Shown: positions 16,934-26,403 of the stretch, one piece after another
How positions within the stretch are numbered: position 1 is the first letter of the stretch
Layout: the number at the start of each line of letters is the position of its first letter
From: Nonomuraea angiospora
GTDB lineage: Bacteria > Actinomycetota > Actinomycetes > Streptosporangiales > Streptosporangiaceae
DNA length: 64,000 nucleotides
Direction of reading: 5' to 3'
Assembly (NCBI RefSeq): GCF_014873145.1
Contig: NZ_JADBEK010000001.1
Location: forward strand, 4,216,001 to 4,280,000
Notes under the pieces: generated by a model
Seen by the model: the letters and a program-made list of their open reading frames with translations, nothing else
Databases searched by the model: none
Told to the model about the DNA's origin: nothing
Translations under genes and position numbers: made by a program

Positions 16934-17818
16934 TCACCTCTGCCGGGTACGGCCGTCCTCGTCCAGGTAGTCACGCCACGACCGCTTCGGGGTCCAGCCC
17001 AGCAGGCGGTGGGCCTTGTCGCACGAGATGCCCGAGGAGTCCGGGCGGGAGATCGGCCGCAGCTCGATCCGGTCGCCGTAGTGCTCCCGCAGCTTGGCGG
17101 CGAAGTCGTGCCCGCCCGCGTTGTCGGGCGCGGCGATGTAGAACACTTCGTGACCGGGCAGGTCGGACTCGACGGCCAGGACGATCGCGTCCGCGAGGTC
17201 GTACACGTCGGTGTAGCTCCACAGCCCCGCGCCGATCAGGGAGGCGTCGCGGACCTGCGGTCCGATGTTGCGCTCGTAGTTGCCCTCGTGCTGCACCCAG
17301 CTCGGCCGCAGCGAGATGCACCTGATGTCGCAGCGGCGCACCGCGGCGTCCATGAGCTGCTCGCCGAAGTGCTTGGACAGCGCGTACGGGTCCTGCGGCC
17401 GGGCCGGGTGCTCCTCGTCCACCGGCGCGTAGTCGGGCAGGAAGGGGCGGTCGGCGAAGAAGTAGCCGGGCACGGTCTCGCTGGAGATGTTCACGAAGCG
17501 GGGGACGCCGAGGCGCACCGCCGCCTCGAGCACGTTGAACGTGGCCATCAGGTTGTTCTGGAAGACCACGTGCGGCGCGTTGGCGGTGGGGTCGGGGATG
17601 GCGGCGGCGTGCACGACCGCGTCGGCCCCCTGGACCACGGCGTACGCCTGCCCGGCGTCGGTCAGCTCGGCCTGCTTGTAGGCGGGTTCACCGGGCTCGT
17701 GCCGCTCCCAGATCGGGCGCGTGAGATCCACGCCGGTCACCTCGTGACCGGCCTCGGCCAGCGCCTTGACGGCCGCCCGGCCGACCTTGCCATGGGCTCC
17801 GGTGACGACGACGCGCAT
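16934..17818 (-). CDS. NAD(P)-dependent epimerase/dehydratase (extended SDR)
   Basis: 294 residues. A Rossmann nucleotide-binding motif opens the protein (VVTGAHGKVGRAA), HAAAIPDP follows at about 70, and the catalytic Ser and YxxxK are seen (SSETVPG; YALSKHFGEQL). It resembles uronate dehydrogenase and UDP-sugar epimerases. The C-terminal part carries the TPKRSWRDYL ending common in NAD-dependent epimerases. The start is ATG 17818 and there is no obvious operon partner. The substrate cannot be assigned. Confidence 0.88.
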   Translation of the reverse strand: MRVVVTGAHGKVGRAAVKALAEAGHEVTGVDLTRPIWERHEPGEPAYKQAELTDAGQAYAVVQGADAVVHAAAIPDPTANAPHVVFQNNLMATFNVLEAAVRLGVPRFVNISSETVPGYFFADRPFLPDYAPVDEEHPARPQDPYALSKHFGEQLMDAAVRRCDIRCISLRPSWVQHEGNYERNIGPQVRDASLIGAGLWSYTDVYDLADAIVLAVESDLPGHEVFYIAAPDNAGGHDFAAKLREHYGDRIELRPISRPDSSGISCDKAHRLLGWTPKRSWRDYLDEDGRTRQR

Positions 17819-17881
17819 GGGTCCACTCCTTCATGGGGTTCGGTGCGAGCAATCTACGCGAGATCGCGCCGCCGTCGCCGC

Positions 17882-20800
17882 TCAGCCCACCCCCGCCAGC
17901 GACACGGTGGACCCGGCGCGGGTCTTGGTGACCTTGAGCTGGGCCGTGATCCTCGACCGCAGTTCGGCGACGTGGCTGACGATGCCCACGGCCCGCCCGC
18001 CGTCGCGCAGCCCGTCGAGGATGTCGAGCACGCCGTCGAGGGTGTCCTCGTCCAGGGTGCCGAAGCCCTCGTCCACGAAGAGCGTGCCCAGCTCGGTGCC
18101 CCCGGCCTCGGCCGTGACGACGTCCGCGAGGCCCAGCGCCAGCGCCAGTGACGTGATGAAACTCTCGCCGCCGGACAGCGTGGCCGGGTCGCGGTCGACT
18201 CCGGTCCACCCGTCGGCGACCCGCAGCCCCAGCCCGCCCCCGGAGCGCCCCCGGGACCCGGCCGTCTTGCGCAGGTCGTGGCGCAGCAGGTAGCGGCCCG
18301 CCGACATGTGGTCGAGCCGTTCGTTCGCGGCGTCCACCACCTGCCGCAGCCGCTCCCCCAGCACGTACGACGACAGGCTCATGCTCCACTGGTTGTCGCC
18401 GGACGTGCCGCTGGCCAGCGCCGCCATGCGCTCGGCCAGCCGGTGCCGCTCGGCCGCCGGCCGCCAGCGCTCGATGCGATCGGACAGCTCGCCGTGCAGC
18501 TGGGCCAGCCGCTCCGCCCTGGCCACGGCCCGGTCGCGGGCGCTCGACAGCCTCGTGCGCGCCTCCTCCAGCCGGTCGCGCTCGCTCCCGATCGAGGCCA
18601 GGTCGGGCGCGGGCGCCGCGGCGGCCGCGACCAGCTCGGGGTCGGCCAGGACGCTCGTGACGGCGGCGTGCTCGTCGTCCAGCCGCCGCAGCGCCTCCGC
18701 CCGCCGCTCCCGCTCCGCGGGACTCCGGAACGCCGCCTCCGCCTCCGGCACGTCCGCGAACCCCGCCTCGGCCGCCGCCTCCTCCGCGGCCCGCCGGGCC
18801 CTGGCCAGCTCGTCGACGGCCGCCACCGCCGCCCGGGTGGCCTCCAGGGCCTCCCGCAGCAGCCCGGCCTCGTCGTGCAGCCGCGACAGGCGCGCGGTCA
18901 GGGTGGGATCGTCGCCCCGCGCCGCGTCCAGCCGGGCGCCGAGCCGCCCGGCGTCCCCGCTCAGCTCCTCATGGCGGGTGCGGTACGACGCCAGCCGCGC
19001 CTCGACCCGGCGCCGCTCCTCCTCCAGCTCCAGGCGCTCCCGGCCGAGCGCCGCCGCCTCCCGCGCCAGCGCCGGCTCCCGCTCCGCCGACGCCCGCAGC
19101 CTGCGCAGCTCCCGCTCGACCCGCGCCAGCACCGCCGGCCCGTCCGCGCGTGCGGACTCCGGGTCCTGGTCTGCGGTGGGCAGGGTCGTCTGGAGGAGGC
19201 GGGTGCGTTCGGACTCCAAGTGGGCGTGGTGGGCGCGGTGGCCGGCGAGGGTCTCGGCGATCTCCCTCGCCTGGTCCCTGACCCGTTCGCGCTCGATCTC
19301 GACGCGTTCGAGCGCCGCGGCCAGGCCGGGCTCGCGATCGGCCACCGCCTGGAGGCGGGCCAGCTCCTGCTCCGCCCCCAGCACCTGCGCCTCGGCCGTC
19401 TCGACGTCCAGCCCTCCGGTGGCCTCGACCGCGTCGGCGTGCCGGGACTCGAGGGAGGCCAGGGCGCGTTCGGCGGACTCGCGCTGGGCCAGGGCGGCCT
19501 CGTGGGCGCTCTCGGCCTCGTGCTCGTCGTCGGCCGAGGGCGCGCTGGGGGCCGGGGAGGCGGGATCGGGGTGGTGGTCGGAGCCGCAGACCGCGCAGGG
19601 CCGGCCGGCGGACAGGTCGCGGGCCAGCTCGGCCGCCATGCCGTCGATGCGGGCCTGGCGCAGGTCGAGCCAGCGTTCACGGAGCGCCTGGGCGTGGTCC
19701 ACGAGCGCCTGGTGGGCGGCGGCGGCCGCCTCCAGCTCCGCGGCCAGGGCTTCGCGGCGGTGGGTGGCCTCCAGCGCGGCCCTGGCGGCGTCGAGGCCCG
19801 CCGACGCCACGGGGATGGCCGCCGCCTGCGCCTGCACCTCGGCGAGGGCCGCGGCGGCGTCGGCGATCCGCTCGGGCAGCTCCGCCTCGGCGGCGGACAC
19901 CTCGGCCTCGCGCTGCGCCAGCGCGTCGAGCTCCGCGGCCAGCCTGGCCAGCTCGTCGTCGATCTCGATCAGGTGGGCGGCGGCGTCGCGTACGGCCTGC
20001 GCGGCCGGGATCCTGGCGGCGTCCACGCGCGCCTCGGCCAGCCTGCCCTCGGCCTGCTCGATGAGGGCGGGCAGGGCGGCCAGCCGCGCGCTGACGGCCT
20101 CGCCGGCGCCGACCAGCCCGGCCAGCTCCTCCTCCACGCGCAGCAGGTCACGCCGGACCACCGACAGCCGGGCCTCCTCGGTGAGCAGCTCCGACAGCCG
20201 CGCGATCTCGGCCTGCCGCTCCCGCTCCAGCGCGGCCAGCTCGGCCGCCGACGGCTCACCCGCCGAACGCCCGTCCGGCCTGGGCCCGGCCGTAGACGAG
20301 CCACCCGAAGCCGCACGGTCCGTCGCGTCTGCCGCCTGCCGGGCGAGGAGGGGGCGGGCCCGGGCGAGGGCGTCGGCGGCCAGGGCGCGTGCCTTGGCGG
20401 CGGCCTCCGAACGCTGCCTGACCGCCGTGATGAGCGGCAGCACGCGATCGGCCCTGGCCGCGTCGTCGAGGATGGCCTGCAGGTCGGCCCGTTCGTCCGC
20501 CCGCTCGTCAAGGGTGCGGCGCATCGTGAGCGCCTCGGCGTGCCGGCGCTGCCGGTCGGCCAGCGCCGCGGCCTGCTCGAACCGCAGCCGCGCCGACCGC
20601 GCGGCCTGCCCGGCCGCCTCGTGCTCCTCGCCCGCCCGGCCCACGACGGCCCGCGCGGCGTCGAGCAGCGCCCCCGCCCACCTCAGGGGGTCGTCCTCGA
20701 AGTCCGAGGGCTCGAAGGCCCCGTCCAGGTCGTCGCCCGCCGCCTCCTCGACCCGCTGGACGGCGAAGTCGACCTCCTGCCGGAGCTCCTGTGCCTCCCG

Positions 20801-21403
20801 GAAGGCCAGCTTGCGGTGCTCGGCCAGCCACGACTCCGCCTGGGTGAAGACCTTGACCGAGAACAGCCGCTCCAGCAGCTTGCGCCGCTCCTCCCCCTCG
20901 GCCCGCAGGAACTTGGCGAAATTGCCCTGGGGCAACATCGCCACCTGGCAGAACTGGGCGGCGTTCATGCCCAGCAGCCCGCCGATGAGGTCGCCCGCCT
21001 CGTCCAGCCGGGTGGTCAGGCCCTGCCACTCCGACCCGCGCCACTCGGAGACGACGACCTTGGGCTTCTCCTCGGTGAACCCCGTACCGCGCAGCTTGGG
21101 CCGCTGCCAGGACGGCGAGCGCTGGATGCGGAGTAACCGCCCGCGGATGGTCACCTCCAGCGTGACCGAGGGCCCGGCCGAGGGCGGGGCGTGGTCGCAG
21201 CGGAGGCTGCGGGCGTCGTTGCGCTGCGGGTCGGGCACCTGACCGTAGAGGCCGAAGCAGAGCGCGTCGAGGATGGTCGTCTTGCCCGCCCCCGTGGGCC
21301 CCTGGATCAGGAACAGGCCCGCCTCGGCCAGGGCGTCGAAGTCGACCGTCTCGGTGCCCGGGAACGACCCGAACGCCGTCAGCGAGAGCCGGTGCGGCCG
21401 CAT
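17882..21403 (-). CDS. sbcC: Exonuclease SbcC (Rad50-like ATPase)
   Basis: 1173 residues. Residue 1 region MRPHRLSLTAFGSFPGTETV and Walker A GPTGAGKTT are typical. Two very long coiled coils flank a zinc hook (CAVCGSDHHP, encoded near 19590). The C-terminal half has the signature TLSGGESFITSLALAL and Walker B TLFVDEGFGTLD. With SbcD it forms the nuclease complex that cleaves hairpins and processes DNA ends. ATG directly follows the sbcD stop (TAG ATG), so the two are cotranscribed and coupled. Confidence 0.97.
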   Translation of the reverse strand: MRPHRLSLTAFGSFPGTETVDFDALAEAGLFLIQGPTGAGKTTILDALCFGLYGQVPDPQRNDARSLRCDHAPPSAGPSVTLEVTIRGRLLRIQRSPSWQRPKLRGTGFTEEKPKVVVSEWRGSEWQGLTTRLDEAGDLIGGLLGMNAAQFCQVAMLPQGNFAKFLRAEGEERRKLLERLFSVKVFTQAESWLAEHRKLAFREAQELRQEVDFAVQRVEEAAGDDLDGAFEPSDFEDDPLRWAGALLDAARAVVGRAGEEHEAAGQAARSARLRFEQAAALADRQRRHAEALTMRRTLDERADERADLQAILDDAARADRVLPLITAVRQRSEAAAKARALAADALARARPLLARQAADATDRAASGGSSTAGPRPDGRSAGEPSAAELAALERERQAEIARLSELLTEEARLSVVRRDLLRVEEELAGLVGAGEAVSARLAALPALIEQAEGRLAEARVDAARIPAAQAVRDAAAHLIEIDDELARLAAELDALAQREAEVSAAEAELPERIADAAAALAEVQAQAAAIPVASAGLDAARAALEATHRREALAAELEAAAAAHQALVDHAQALRERWLDLRQARIDGMAAELARDLSAGRPCAVCGSDHHPDPASPAPSAPSADDEHEAESAHEAALAQRESAERALASLESRHADAVEATGGLDVETAEAQVLGAEQELARLQAVADREPGLAAALERVEIERERVRDQAREIAETLAGHRAHHAHLESERTRLLQTTLPTADQDPESARADGPAVLARVERELRRLRASAEREPALAREAAALGRERLELEEERRRVEARLASYRTRHEELSGDAGRLGARLDAARGDDPTLTARLSRLHDEAGLLREALEATRAAVAAVDELARARRAAEEAAAEAGFADVPEAEAAFRSPAERERRAEALRRLDDEHAAVTSVLADPELVAAAAAPAPDLASIGSERDRLEEARTRLSSARDRAVARAERLAQLHGELSDRIERWRPAAERHRLAERMAALASGTSGDNQWSMSLSSYVLGERLRQVVDAANERLDHMSAGRYLLRHDLRKTAGSRGRSGGGLGLRVADGWTGVDRDPATLSGGESFITSLALALGLADVVTAEAGGTELGTLFVDEGFGTLDEDTLDGVLDILDGLRDGGRAVGIVSHVAELRSRITAQLKVTKTRAGSTVSLAGVG

Positions 21404-22513
21404 CTACGCCATCGTCTCCTTCACCCTCGACGCCTCGATGGCCTGTCTTAGCAGGTCTTCCTCGTCACGTGCGGCAGGCTCGCCGCGCACTTCCCTGACG
21501 AAATCGAGGGCCACCTCGGCCTCCGGCCGCCCGCTCAGCCGTACGGGCTGGGCGGCGGGCGCGGCGCCGACCGGGTCGAAGGAGAGGGCGAGGGTGTGGG
21601 GGAAGCGGGCGCGGAGCCGGTCCATGGCCGATTTGGGGCGGACGGCGTCGGTGAGGGTGACGTGCAGCCAGTGGTCCTCGTACGGGGTGTGCCGGGCAGA
21701 GGTCAGCAGCTCCTCCAGGTCGCCCCGCAGCCGCCCCACGGGCCGCGGCACCGGCGCAGGCACGAAGTCGGCCCCCGAGCCGAGCGTGACCAGCCACGAG
21801 CCCTTGACGTGACCGACCTCCGAGAACGAGTACGCCAGCGGCGACCCCGAGTAACGCACCGTCTCCGACATGCGCTGCCGCCCGTGGAGGTGGCCCAGCG
21901 CGACATAGGACACCCCGTCGAAGGCCGACAGCGGGACGTGGGCCACCCCGCCCACGCTGATGTCGCGCTCGCTGTCGCTGGCCTGGCCCCCGACGACGAA
22001 GCAGTGTGACAGCACCACCGAGGCGCGGTGGCGGGCGGCGTCGGCTCGGATGCGGTCCATCGCGTACGTGATGGCGGCCGTGTGGCTGCGGTCGGGCAGC
22101 TCCCAGGCGTGGCGGACCAGCTCGGGCTCCAGGTAGGGGATGCCGTAGAAGGCCACGTCGTCGATCAGCACCGGCTCCCAGGAGAGGTCGGGCGAGGTGC
22201 GCACGTGCACCCCGGCGGCCTCGAAGAGGCCCGAGCCGAAGCGCAACCGCAGCGCCGAGTCGTGGTTGCCGCTGATCAGCACCACCCGCGCCCCCGCCCC
22301 GCGCAGCCGCCCGAGCGCCGAGTCCAGCAGCGCGACCGCGTCGACCGGCGGCAGCGCGCGGTCGTAGACGTCGCCCGCGACCGCCACCACGTCGACCTGC
22401 TCCGCCCGGACGGTCTCCACCAGGTGATCGACGAACGCCTCCTGCGCCGAGAGCAGGCTCTCGCGATGGAACGAGCGCCCCAGGTGCCAGTCCGAGGTGT
22501 GCAGGATCCGCAT
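21404..22513 (-). CDS. sbcD: Exonuclease SbcD (Mre11-like phosphoesterase)
   Basis: 369 residues. The Mre11 metallophosphoesterase motifs are all present: HTSDWHLGRSF (start), VAGDVYDRA, ISGNHDSALRL, LSHCFVV and ALGHLHGRQ. The C-terminal capping domain follows. It is the nuclease subunit of SbcCD and is followed without a gap by sbcC. Start ATG 22513. Confidence 0.97.
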   Translation of the reverse strand: MRILHTSDWHLGRSFHRESLLSAQEAFVDHLVETVRAEQVDVVAVAGDVYDRALPPVDAVALLDSALGRLRGAGARVVLISGNHDSALRLRFGSGLFEAAGVHVRTSPDLSWEPVLIDDVAFYGIPYLEPELVRHAWELPDRSHTAAITYAMDRIRADAARHRASVVLSHCFVVGGQASDSERDISVGGVAHVPLSAFDGVSYVALGHLHGRQRMSETVRYSGSPLAYSFSEVGHVKGSWLVTLGSGADFVPAPVPRPVGRLRGDLEELLTSARHTPYEDHWLHVTLTDAVRPKSAMDRLRARFPHTLALSFDPVGAAPAAQPVRLSGRPEAEVALDFVREVRGEPAARDEEDLLRQAIEASRVKETMA

Positions 22514-22608
22514 GTCGCAGGAAGCTAACAGCTCTCGCCGACAAATGCGGCCTCATCTGTCCCGCCGGCCGGGAGTACGCTAGAAGATCGGCGGGCAAAC
22601 CAACGCAC

Positions 22609-24114
22609 ATGGGGAGGCCGATGCGCACTGGCCGTGGCACCTTGAGCGTCGCCGCCGGTCTGGTGCTGGTGGCTCTCGCGACGGTCGGATACGTGCTGCC
22701 GCCCGCGTTCGATCCGCCGCCGCTCAAGGTGGATCCAGCCTTCCAGACGATCCCGACGCAGCCCGCGAGCGAGCTGCGGCCGGTGGTGGCGGTCGCCCCC
22801 GTCCGCCGGGAGGAGATCTCCGTCTCGGCGGAGGGCCAGCGCCTGGACGGCACGCTCCGGGTGCCGATGACGCCTGGGCGGCACCCGGCGATGGTGTTCG
22901 TGTCGGGGTCGGGCAACGGGTCGCGGACGGAGTTCACGCCGCAGGCGGAGTTCCTGGCGAAGGCGGGCGTGGTGACGATCGCGTTCGACAAGCGCACGGT
23001 CGGCTACGACTTCCGCCAGCGGGACTTCTCGCTGCTCGCCGACGACGCCCTGCGCATGGTGGAGCTCCTGCGCACGCGCCCCGAGGTCGATCCGGCGCGC
23101 ATCGGCCTGTGGGGGGTCAGCGAGGGCGGCTGGGTGGTGCCGATCGCCGCGGCGAAGAGCACGGCGGTGGGGTTCGTGATCCTGGTGTCGTCCCCCAACG
23201 TCTCCCCGCTGCGCCAGGTCGCCTGGGCGCTGAACGAGCAGCTGCTGCGGCTGCGGGCCCCGATCGGCGCCCGCGACCTGCTGACCAGGGCCATGGGCGG
23301 GGTCGGCTTCAACTTCCTCCGCTATGACGCGCTGCCGGCGTTAAGCGGCATCAGACAGCCGGTCCTGGCCTTCTACGGCACCACCGACCCCTCGATCCCG
23401 TTCGTCGAGTCCACCCAGGCGCTCATCAAGGGCATGAACAAGGCGGGCAACGACGACTACACGATCCGCTTCATGGCCAAGGGCGACCACGCCATGCGGG
23501 TGAGCGGCGGCCCCTTCACCCAGGGCTACCTCGAGACCATGGCCAACTGGATCACCGGCCTGCCCGGCACCGCGCGGCCCGCCCTGCACATGGCGGGCGC
23601 CACGCCGGTGCAGCGGTTCGAGGCCAGCGACGTGCCGGCCGCCCCCTGGTACGCGGGCGGCACGATGCTCGGGCTGACGATCTGCCTGGCCGCCGTCGGC
23701 TACGTGGCGGGCCCCGTCGCGGCCATGGTCGTACGCCTGCGCGGCCGTCCCCACGTCCCCGCCGAGACGAACGCCAGGCTGTGGCCCCCGATCAGGCGCC
23801 GGCTCAGCCGGATGGTCTGGACGGGCCTGGGCCTGCTGGCCTCGGTGCTCGCGTTCATCACCTTGCTGGTGCTGTTCTCGGTCAACCAGGCGGGCGCCTG
23901 GCCGGCCGTGCTGGCCGGCTGGCTGATCGTGCGGCTGCTCGCGGCGCTCATGCTCCTCCAGGAGGTGACGGCCGTGGCGGCGTTCGTGTCGGCCCTGCGC
24001 GAGGGCATGCGGCCCGGCCGCTGGCAGCACGTGGCGGTCGCCGGCGTGCTGGGCGGCACGGGGCTGCTGCTGGTGGCGGCGGCCTACTACGGGTTGTTCT
24101 CCTTCCCCTGGTAG
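22609..24114 (+). CDS. Alpha/beta hydrolase with N-terminal anchor and C-terminal membrane domain
   Basis: 501 residues. A signal-anchor (TLSVAAGLVLVALATVGYVL) precedes a peptidase S9/dienelactone-hydrolase-like domain (about 65-310) with oxyanion region FVSGSGNGSRTEF, nucleophile elbow GLWGVSEGGWV and a C-terminal His in KGDHAMRVSGG. Then come about four transmembrane helices (about 350-500; QPVLAFYGTTDPSIPF marks the acid region before them). The hydrolase domain should face outside. ATG 22609 contains GGGGAGG inside its first codons, which could instead serve ATG 22621. The lipid or ester substrate is unknown. Confidence 0.8.
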   Translation: MGRPMRTGRGTLSVAAGLVLVALATVGYVLPPAFDPPPLKVDPAFQTIPTQPASELRPVVAVAPVRREEISVSAEGQRLDGTLRVPMTPGRHPAMVFVSGSGNGSRTEFTPQAEFLAKAGVVTIAFDKRTVGYDFRQRDFSLLADDALRMVELLRTRPEVDPARIGLWGVSEGGWVVPIAAAKSTAVGFVILVSSPNVSPLRQVAWALNEQLLRLRAPIGARDLLTRAMGGVGFNFLRYDALPALSGIRQPVLAFYGTTDPSIPFVESTQALIKGMNKAGNDDYTIRFMAKGDHAMRVSGGPFTQGYLETMANWITGLPGTARPALHMAGATPVQRFEASDVPAAPWYAGGTMLGLTICLAAVGYVAGPVAAMVVRLRGRPHVPAETNARLWPPIRRRLSRMVWTGLGLLASVLAFITLLVLFSVNQAGAWPAVLAGWLIVRLLAALMLLQEVTAVAAFVSALREGMRPGRWQHVAVAGVLGGTGLLLVAAAYYGLFSFPW

Positions 24115-24155
24115 ACGCCCTGGTAGACGCACCTGGTAGACGCACCTGGTAGACA
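24107..24155 (+). repeat. Four 12-13 bp tandem repeats over a stop codon
   Basis: CCTGGTAGACGC begins at 24107, 24119, 24132 and 24145 (last copy diverges). The TAG stop of the hydrolase gene (24112-24114) lies in the first copy, and the same TAG recurs in each unit. Confidence 0.85.
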
Positions 24156-24168
24156 TGGCGCGGACCGG

Positions 24169-25095
24169 CTACCCGTCCTGCTCCGCCGGACACGGCCCCA
24201 GATAGGCGTCCATCCAGCGGTCCAGCTCGGCGAAGACCTGCTTGCGCGCCGGCTCCGCCGACAGCACCAGGTCGTGCAGGCCGTCCGGGATGCGCACGCA
24301 CGTGACGTGCGGGCCGAGCGAGGTGGACCAGCGGGCGATGTGCCGGGGATCGAGCACGACGTCCGCCGAGCGGGCCTCCGGGACGAGGTCGCGTACCCGC
24401 AGCCCGTTGCTGGAGGCCAGCACGAGGACCGGCACGTCCACCGCGAGCCCCGCCTGCAGCCGCCGCTGCGCCCGGCGGATGGCGGCCAGCCACATGGCGT
24501 GCACGGAGAAGCCGCCCAGCGGCTTGAGCTCCAGGTCGTAGTCCCACTCGCCGCCCTCGCTGCGGTGCAGCGTCTGCCCGTAGACGGTGCTGACGCCGAG
24601 CGGGAGCGCCCACCTCATGTACGAGAGCGGCGTCTTGAACAGGTCGGCGGCCACGCGCAGCGGGGCGGGCACGTTCAGGTCGAAGAACGGGCTGTTGAGC
24701 ACCATCCCCTGCACCAGCCCCCGCCCGCGGACCCGGTCGGCCCACAGGGAGGCGACCAGGCCGCCGGTCGAGTGGGCGTTGATCGTCAGCTCGTCGTGGT
24801 CCTGCCTGACGATGCGGACGGCCTCGTCGATCTCGGGGAAGTAGTCGGTGACGCTCCTGATCAGGCCCCTGGTCTGGTGCGGCAGCAGCGAACGCCCGTA
24901 TTTGCGCAGGTCGAGAGCGTAGAAGTCGATGCCGCGCTGGACGTAGTGGTCGGCGAGGTGGTCCTGGAAGAAGTAGTCGGTGAACCCGTGCAGGTAGAGC
25001 ACCGCCCTGCGGGATCCCGCCTTCCTGGAGACCAGCGTCGCGACGACCTCGCCCTCGAAGTCGTCCGGCAGCTGCAGCACGGTGATCTCGTACAT
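24169..25095 (-). CDS. Alpha/beta hydrolase (serine esterase/lysophospholipase-like)
   Basis: 308 residues from ATG 25095 (MYEITVLQLPDDFEGEV); ATG 25107 is possible. The sequence upstream belongs to the TnpB right end, so longer starts are unlikely. Oxyanion-loop LYLHGFTDYFFQDH, nucleophile elbow AHSTGG, acid around VLVLASSNGLRVRD and His in PDGLHDLVLS make a complete triad. It resembles the Ser aminopeptidase/monoglyceride-lipase (hydrolase_4) family. No signal peptide is seen. Confidence 0.85.
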   Translation of the reverse strand: MYEITVLQLPDDFEGEVVATLVSRKAGSRRAVLYLHGFTDYFFQDHLADHYVQRGIDFYALDLRKYGRSLLPHQTRGLIRSVTDYFPEIDEAVRIVRQDHDELTINAHSTGGLVASLWADRVRGRGLVQGMVLNSPFFDLNVPAPLRVAADLFKTPLSYMRWALPLGVSTVYGQTLHRSEGGEWDYDLELKPLGGFSVHAMWLAAIRRAQRRLQAGLAVDVPVLVLASSNGLRVRDLVPEARSADVVLDPRHIARWSTSLGPHVTCVRIPDGLHDLVLSAEPARKQVFAELDRWMDAYLGPCPAEQDG

Positions 25096-25170
25096 GCTAG
25101 ACACCATAAGGATTGTCCGGCCATGACGGGACACCGGCCGGCAGACCGCGCATCGCAAAGTTGACTTCGT

Positions 25171-25197
25171 CTCCCGCCTAAAAGGCAAGGGCGGGAG
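25171..25197 (-). ncRNA. Right-end hairpin, likely 3' part of the TnpB guide RNA
   Basis: CTCCCGCC (25171-25178) pairs perfectly with GGCGGGAG (25190-25197) over an 11-base loop and overlaps the tnpB stop codon. In IS605-type elements the reRNA/omegaRNA covers the tnpB 3' end and terminates at the right-end hairpin, with the guide just beyond it. The full RNA extent is not determined here. Confidence 0.55.
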
Positions 25198-26386
25198 TTC
25201 CGGCCCTCGCGGGCCGGGTTTCCTGCTTCACTGCCGACCGCACCCGAGGAGACCCGGAATGTCTTACATCGGCTCCACAGGCCGTCACCGCTCGACCAGC
25301 GGCCAGGATGTTCTTCGCCGCGTTGACATCCCGGTCGTGCCAGGTGCGGCAAGCGGGGCACCTCCAGTGCCTCACGCCAAGCTTCAGCTCGACAAGCAGA
25401 TGCCCACAGCAGCTGCAGGTCTTGGACGATGGGTACCAGCGGTCGATCACGATCAGTCGACGGCCGTACGCGGCGGTCTTGTATTCGAGCTGACGACGGA
25501 ACTCGCCCCACCCGCAGTCTGAGATCACCCGCGCCAAGGAGCGGTTGCGGACCATGTTCGTCACGGCGAGGTCTTCGATCACTATCACGTCGTTGTCGCG
25601 GACCAGCCGCGTGGAGGTCTTGTGCAGGAAGTCGGCACGGGCGTCGCGGACCTTGGTGTGCGCGCGAGCGACCTTCAGCTTGGCCTTGGCCCGGTTGGCC
25701 GACCCGAGCTGCTTGCGCGCCATGCGCCGCTGGTAACGGGCCAGGTTACGAGCCTTACGTTCGAGGTGACGCGGGTTGGCGATCCGCTCGCCGGCGGAGG
25801 TCACGGCGAAGTCGCGCACTCCCAGATCCACGCCGACAGCTTCACCGGTCGAGGGAAGCCGCATGCCTTTGTCGTCGGCCTCAACGGACAGGGAGATGTA
25901 CCAGCGGCCGTCTGGAGCACGAGATATGGTCACGGTCGTCGCCTCGACCGAGGCGGGGTCGATGCCGGGCCAGGACCAGACGAACTCCAGCGGGCCCTCC
26001 ATCTTCCCCAGGTGCAGCCGTCCGTCCTTCCAACGGAACGCCGAGCGGGTGTAGGTCGCCGACTGACGGCCGTGCCGAGACTTGAAGCGGGGGTATTTGG
26101 CGCGCCCGGCGAAGAAGTTCGCAAACGCGGTGTACTGATGGCGCAGGGCCTGCTGCAGGGGCACCGACGAGACCTCATACAGAAAGTCGTGCTCACCGCC
26201 GCGTTTGAGCTCGGTCAGATACCGGTCTGTCTGTGCGTAGGAGGTCTTCACGCCTTCCCGGTGGTAGCGCTGGTGCCGCCACGCGAGCACCCTGTTCCAC
26301 ACCAGGCGTACACACCCGAAGGTGCGGTTCAGCACCGCGGCCTGTTCGGGGGTGGGGTAAGCCCGCACTTTGTACGCCGTACGCAC
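25178..26386 (-). CDS. tnpB: RNA-guided endonuclease TnpB
   Basis: 402 residues, full length, GTG start at 26386. The RuvC catalytic triad is intact: Asp187 (VGVDLGVRD), Glu271 (VIVIEDLAV) and Asp353 (HDRDVNAAKNI). The zinc ribbon CxxC pairs are present (TCSCCGH, WRCPACRTW). The N-terminal DNA/RNA recognition part (YPTPEQAAVLNRTFG, QALRHQYTAFANFF) is typical. There is no frameshift, so it may be active. It lies next to a truncated enoyl-CoA hydratase gene. Confidence 0.95.
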   Translation of the reverse strand: MRTAYKVRAYPTPEQAAVLNRTFGCVRLVWNRVLAWRHQRYHREGVKTSYAQTDRYLTELKRGGEHDFLYEVSSVPLQQALRHQYTAFANFFAGRAKYPRFKSRHGRQSATYTRSAFRWKDGRLHLGKMEGPLEFVWSWPGIDPASVEATTVTISRAPDGRWYISLSVEADDKGMRLPSTGEAVGVDLGVRDFAVTSAGERIANPRHLERKARNLARYQRRMARKQLGSANRAKAKLKVARAHTKVRDARADFLHKTSTRLVRDNDVIVIEDLAVTNMVRNRSLARVISDCGWGEFRRQLEYKTAAYGRRLIVIDRWYPSSKTCSCCGHLLVELKLGVRHWRCPACRTWHDRDVNAAKNILAAGRAVTACGADVRHSGSPRVRSAVKQETRPARAGTPALAF

Positions 26387-26403
26387 GTTCGAATTTTAGC
26401 TGA

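Larger units (their letters stand above)
25165..26402 (-). mobile_element. Solo TnpB element (IS200/IS605 superfamily, IS1341-like)
   Basis: The element comprises tnpB, an 8-bp right-end hairpin (25171-25197) and a left end starting just after TTGAT (minus strand, 26407-26403), the same pentamer some IS605-family members use as target motif. No Y1 transposase (TnpA) gene is present. Exact ends are inferred. Confidence 0.65.

Noticed and set aside
18278..21242. Very long open frames antisense to sbcC
   Set aside because: They are side effects of high-GC codon bias; the sbcC frame carries all known motifs.
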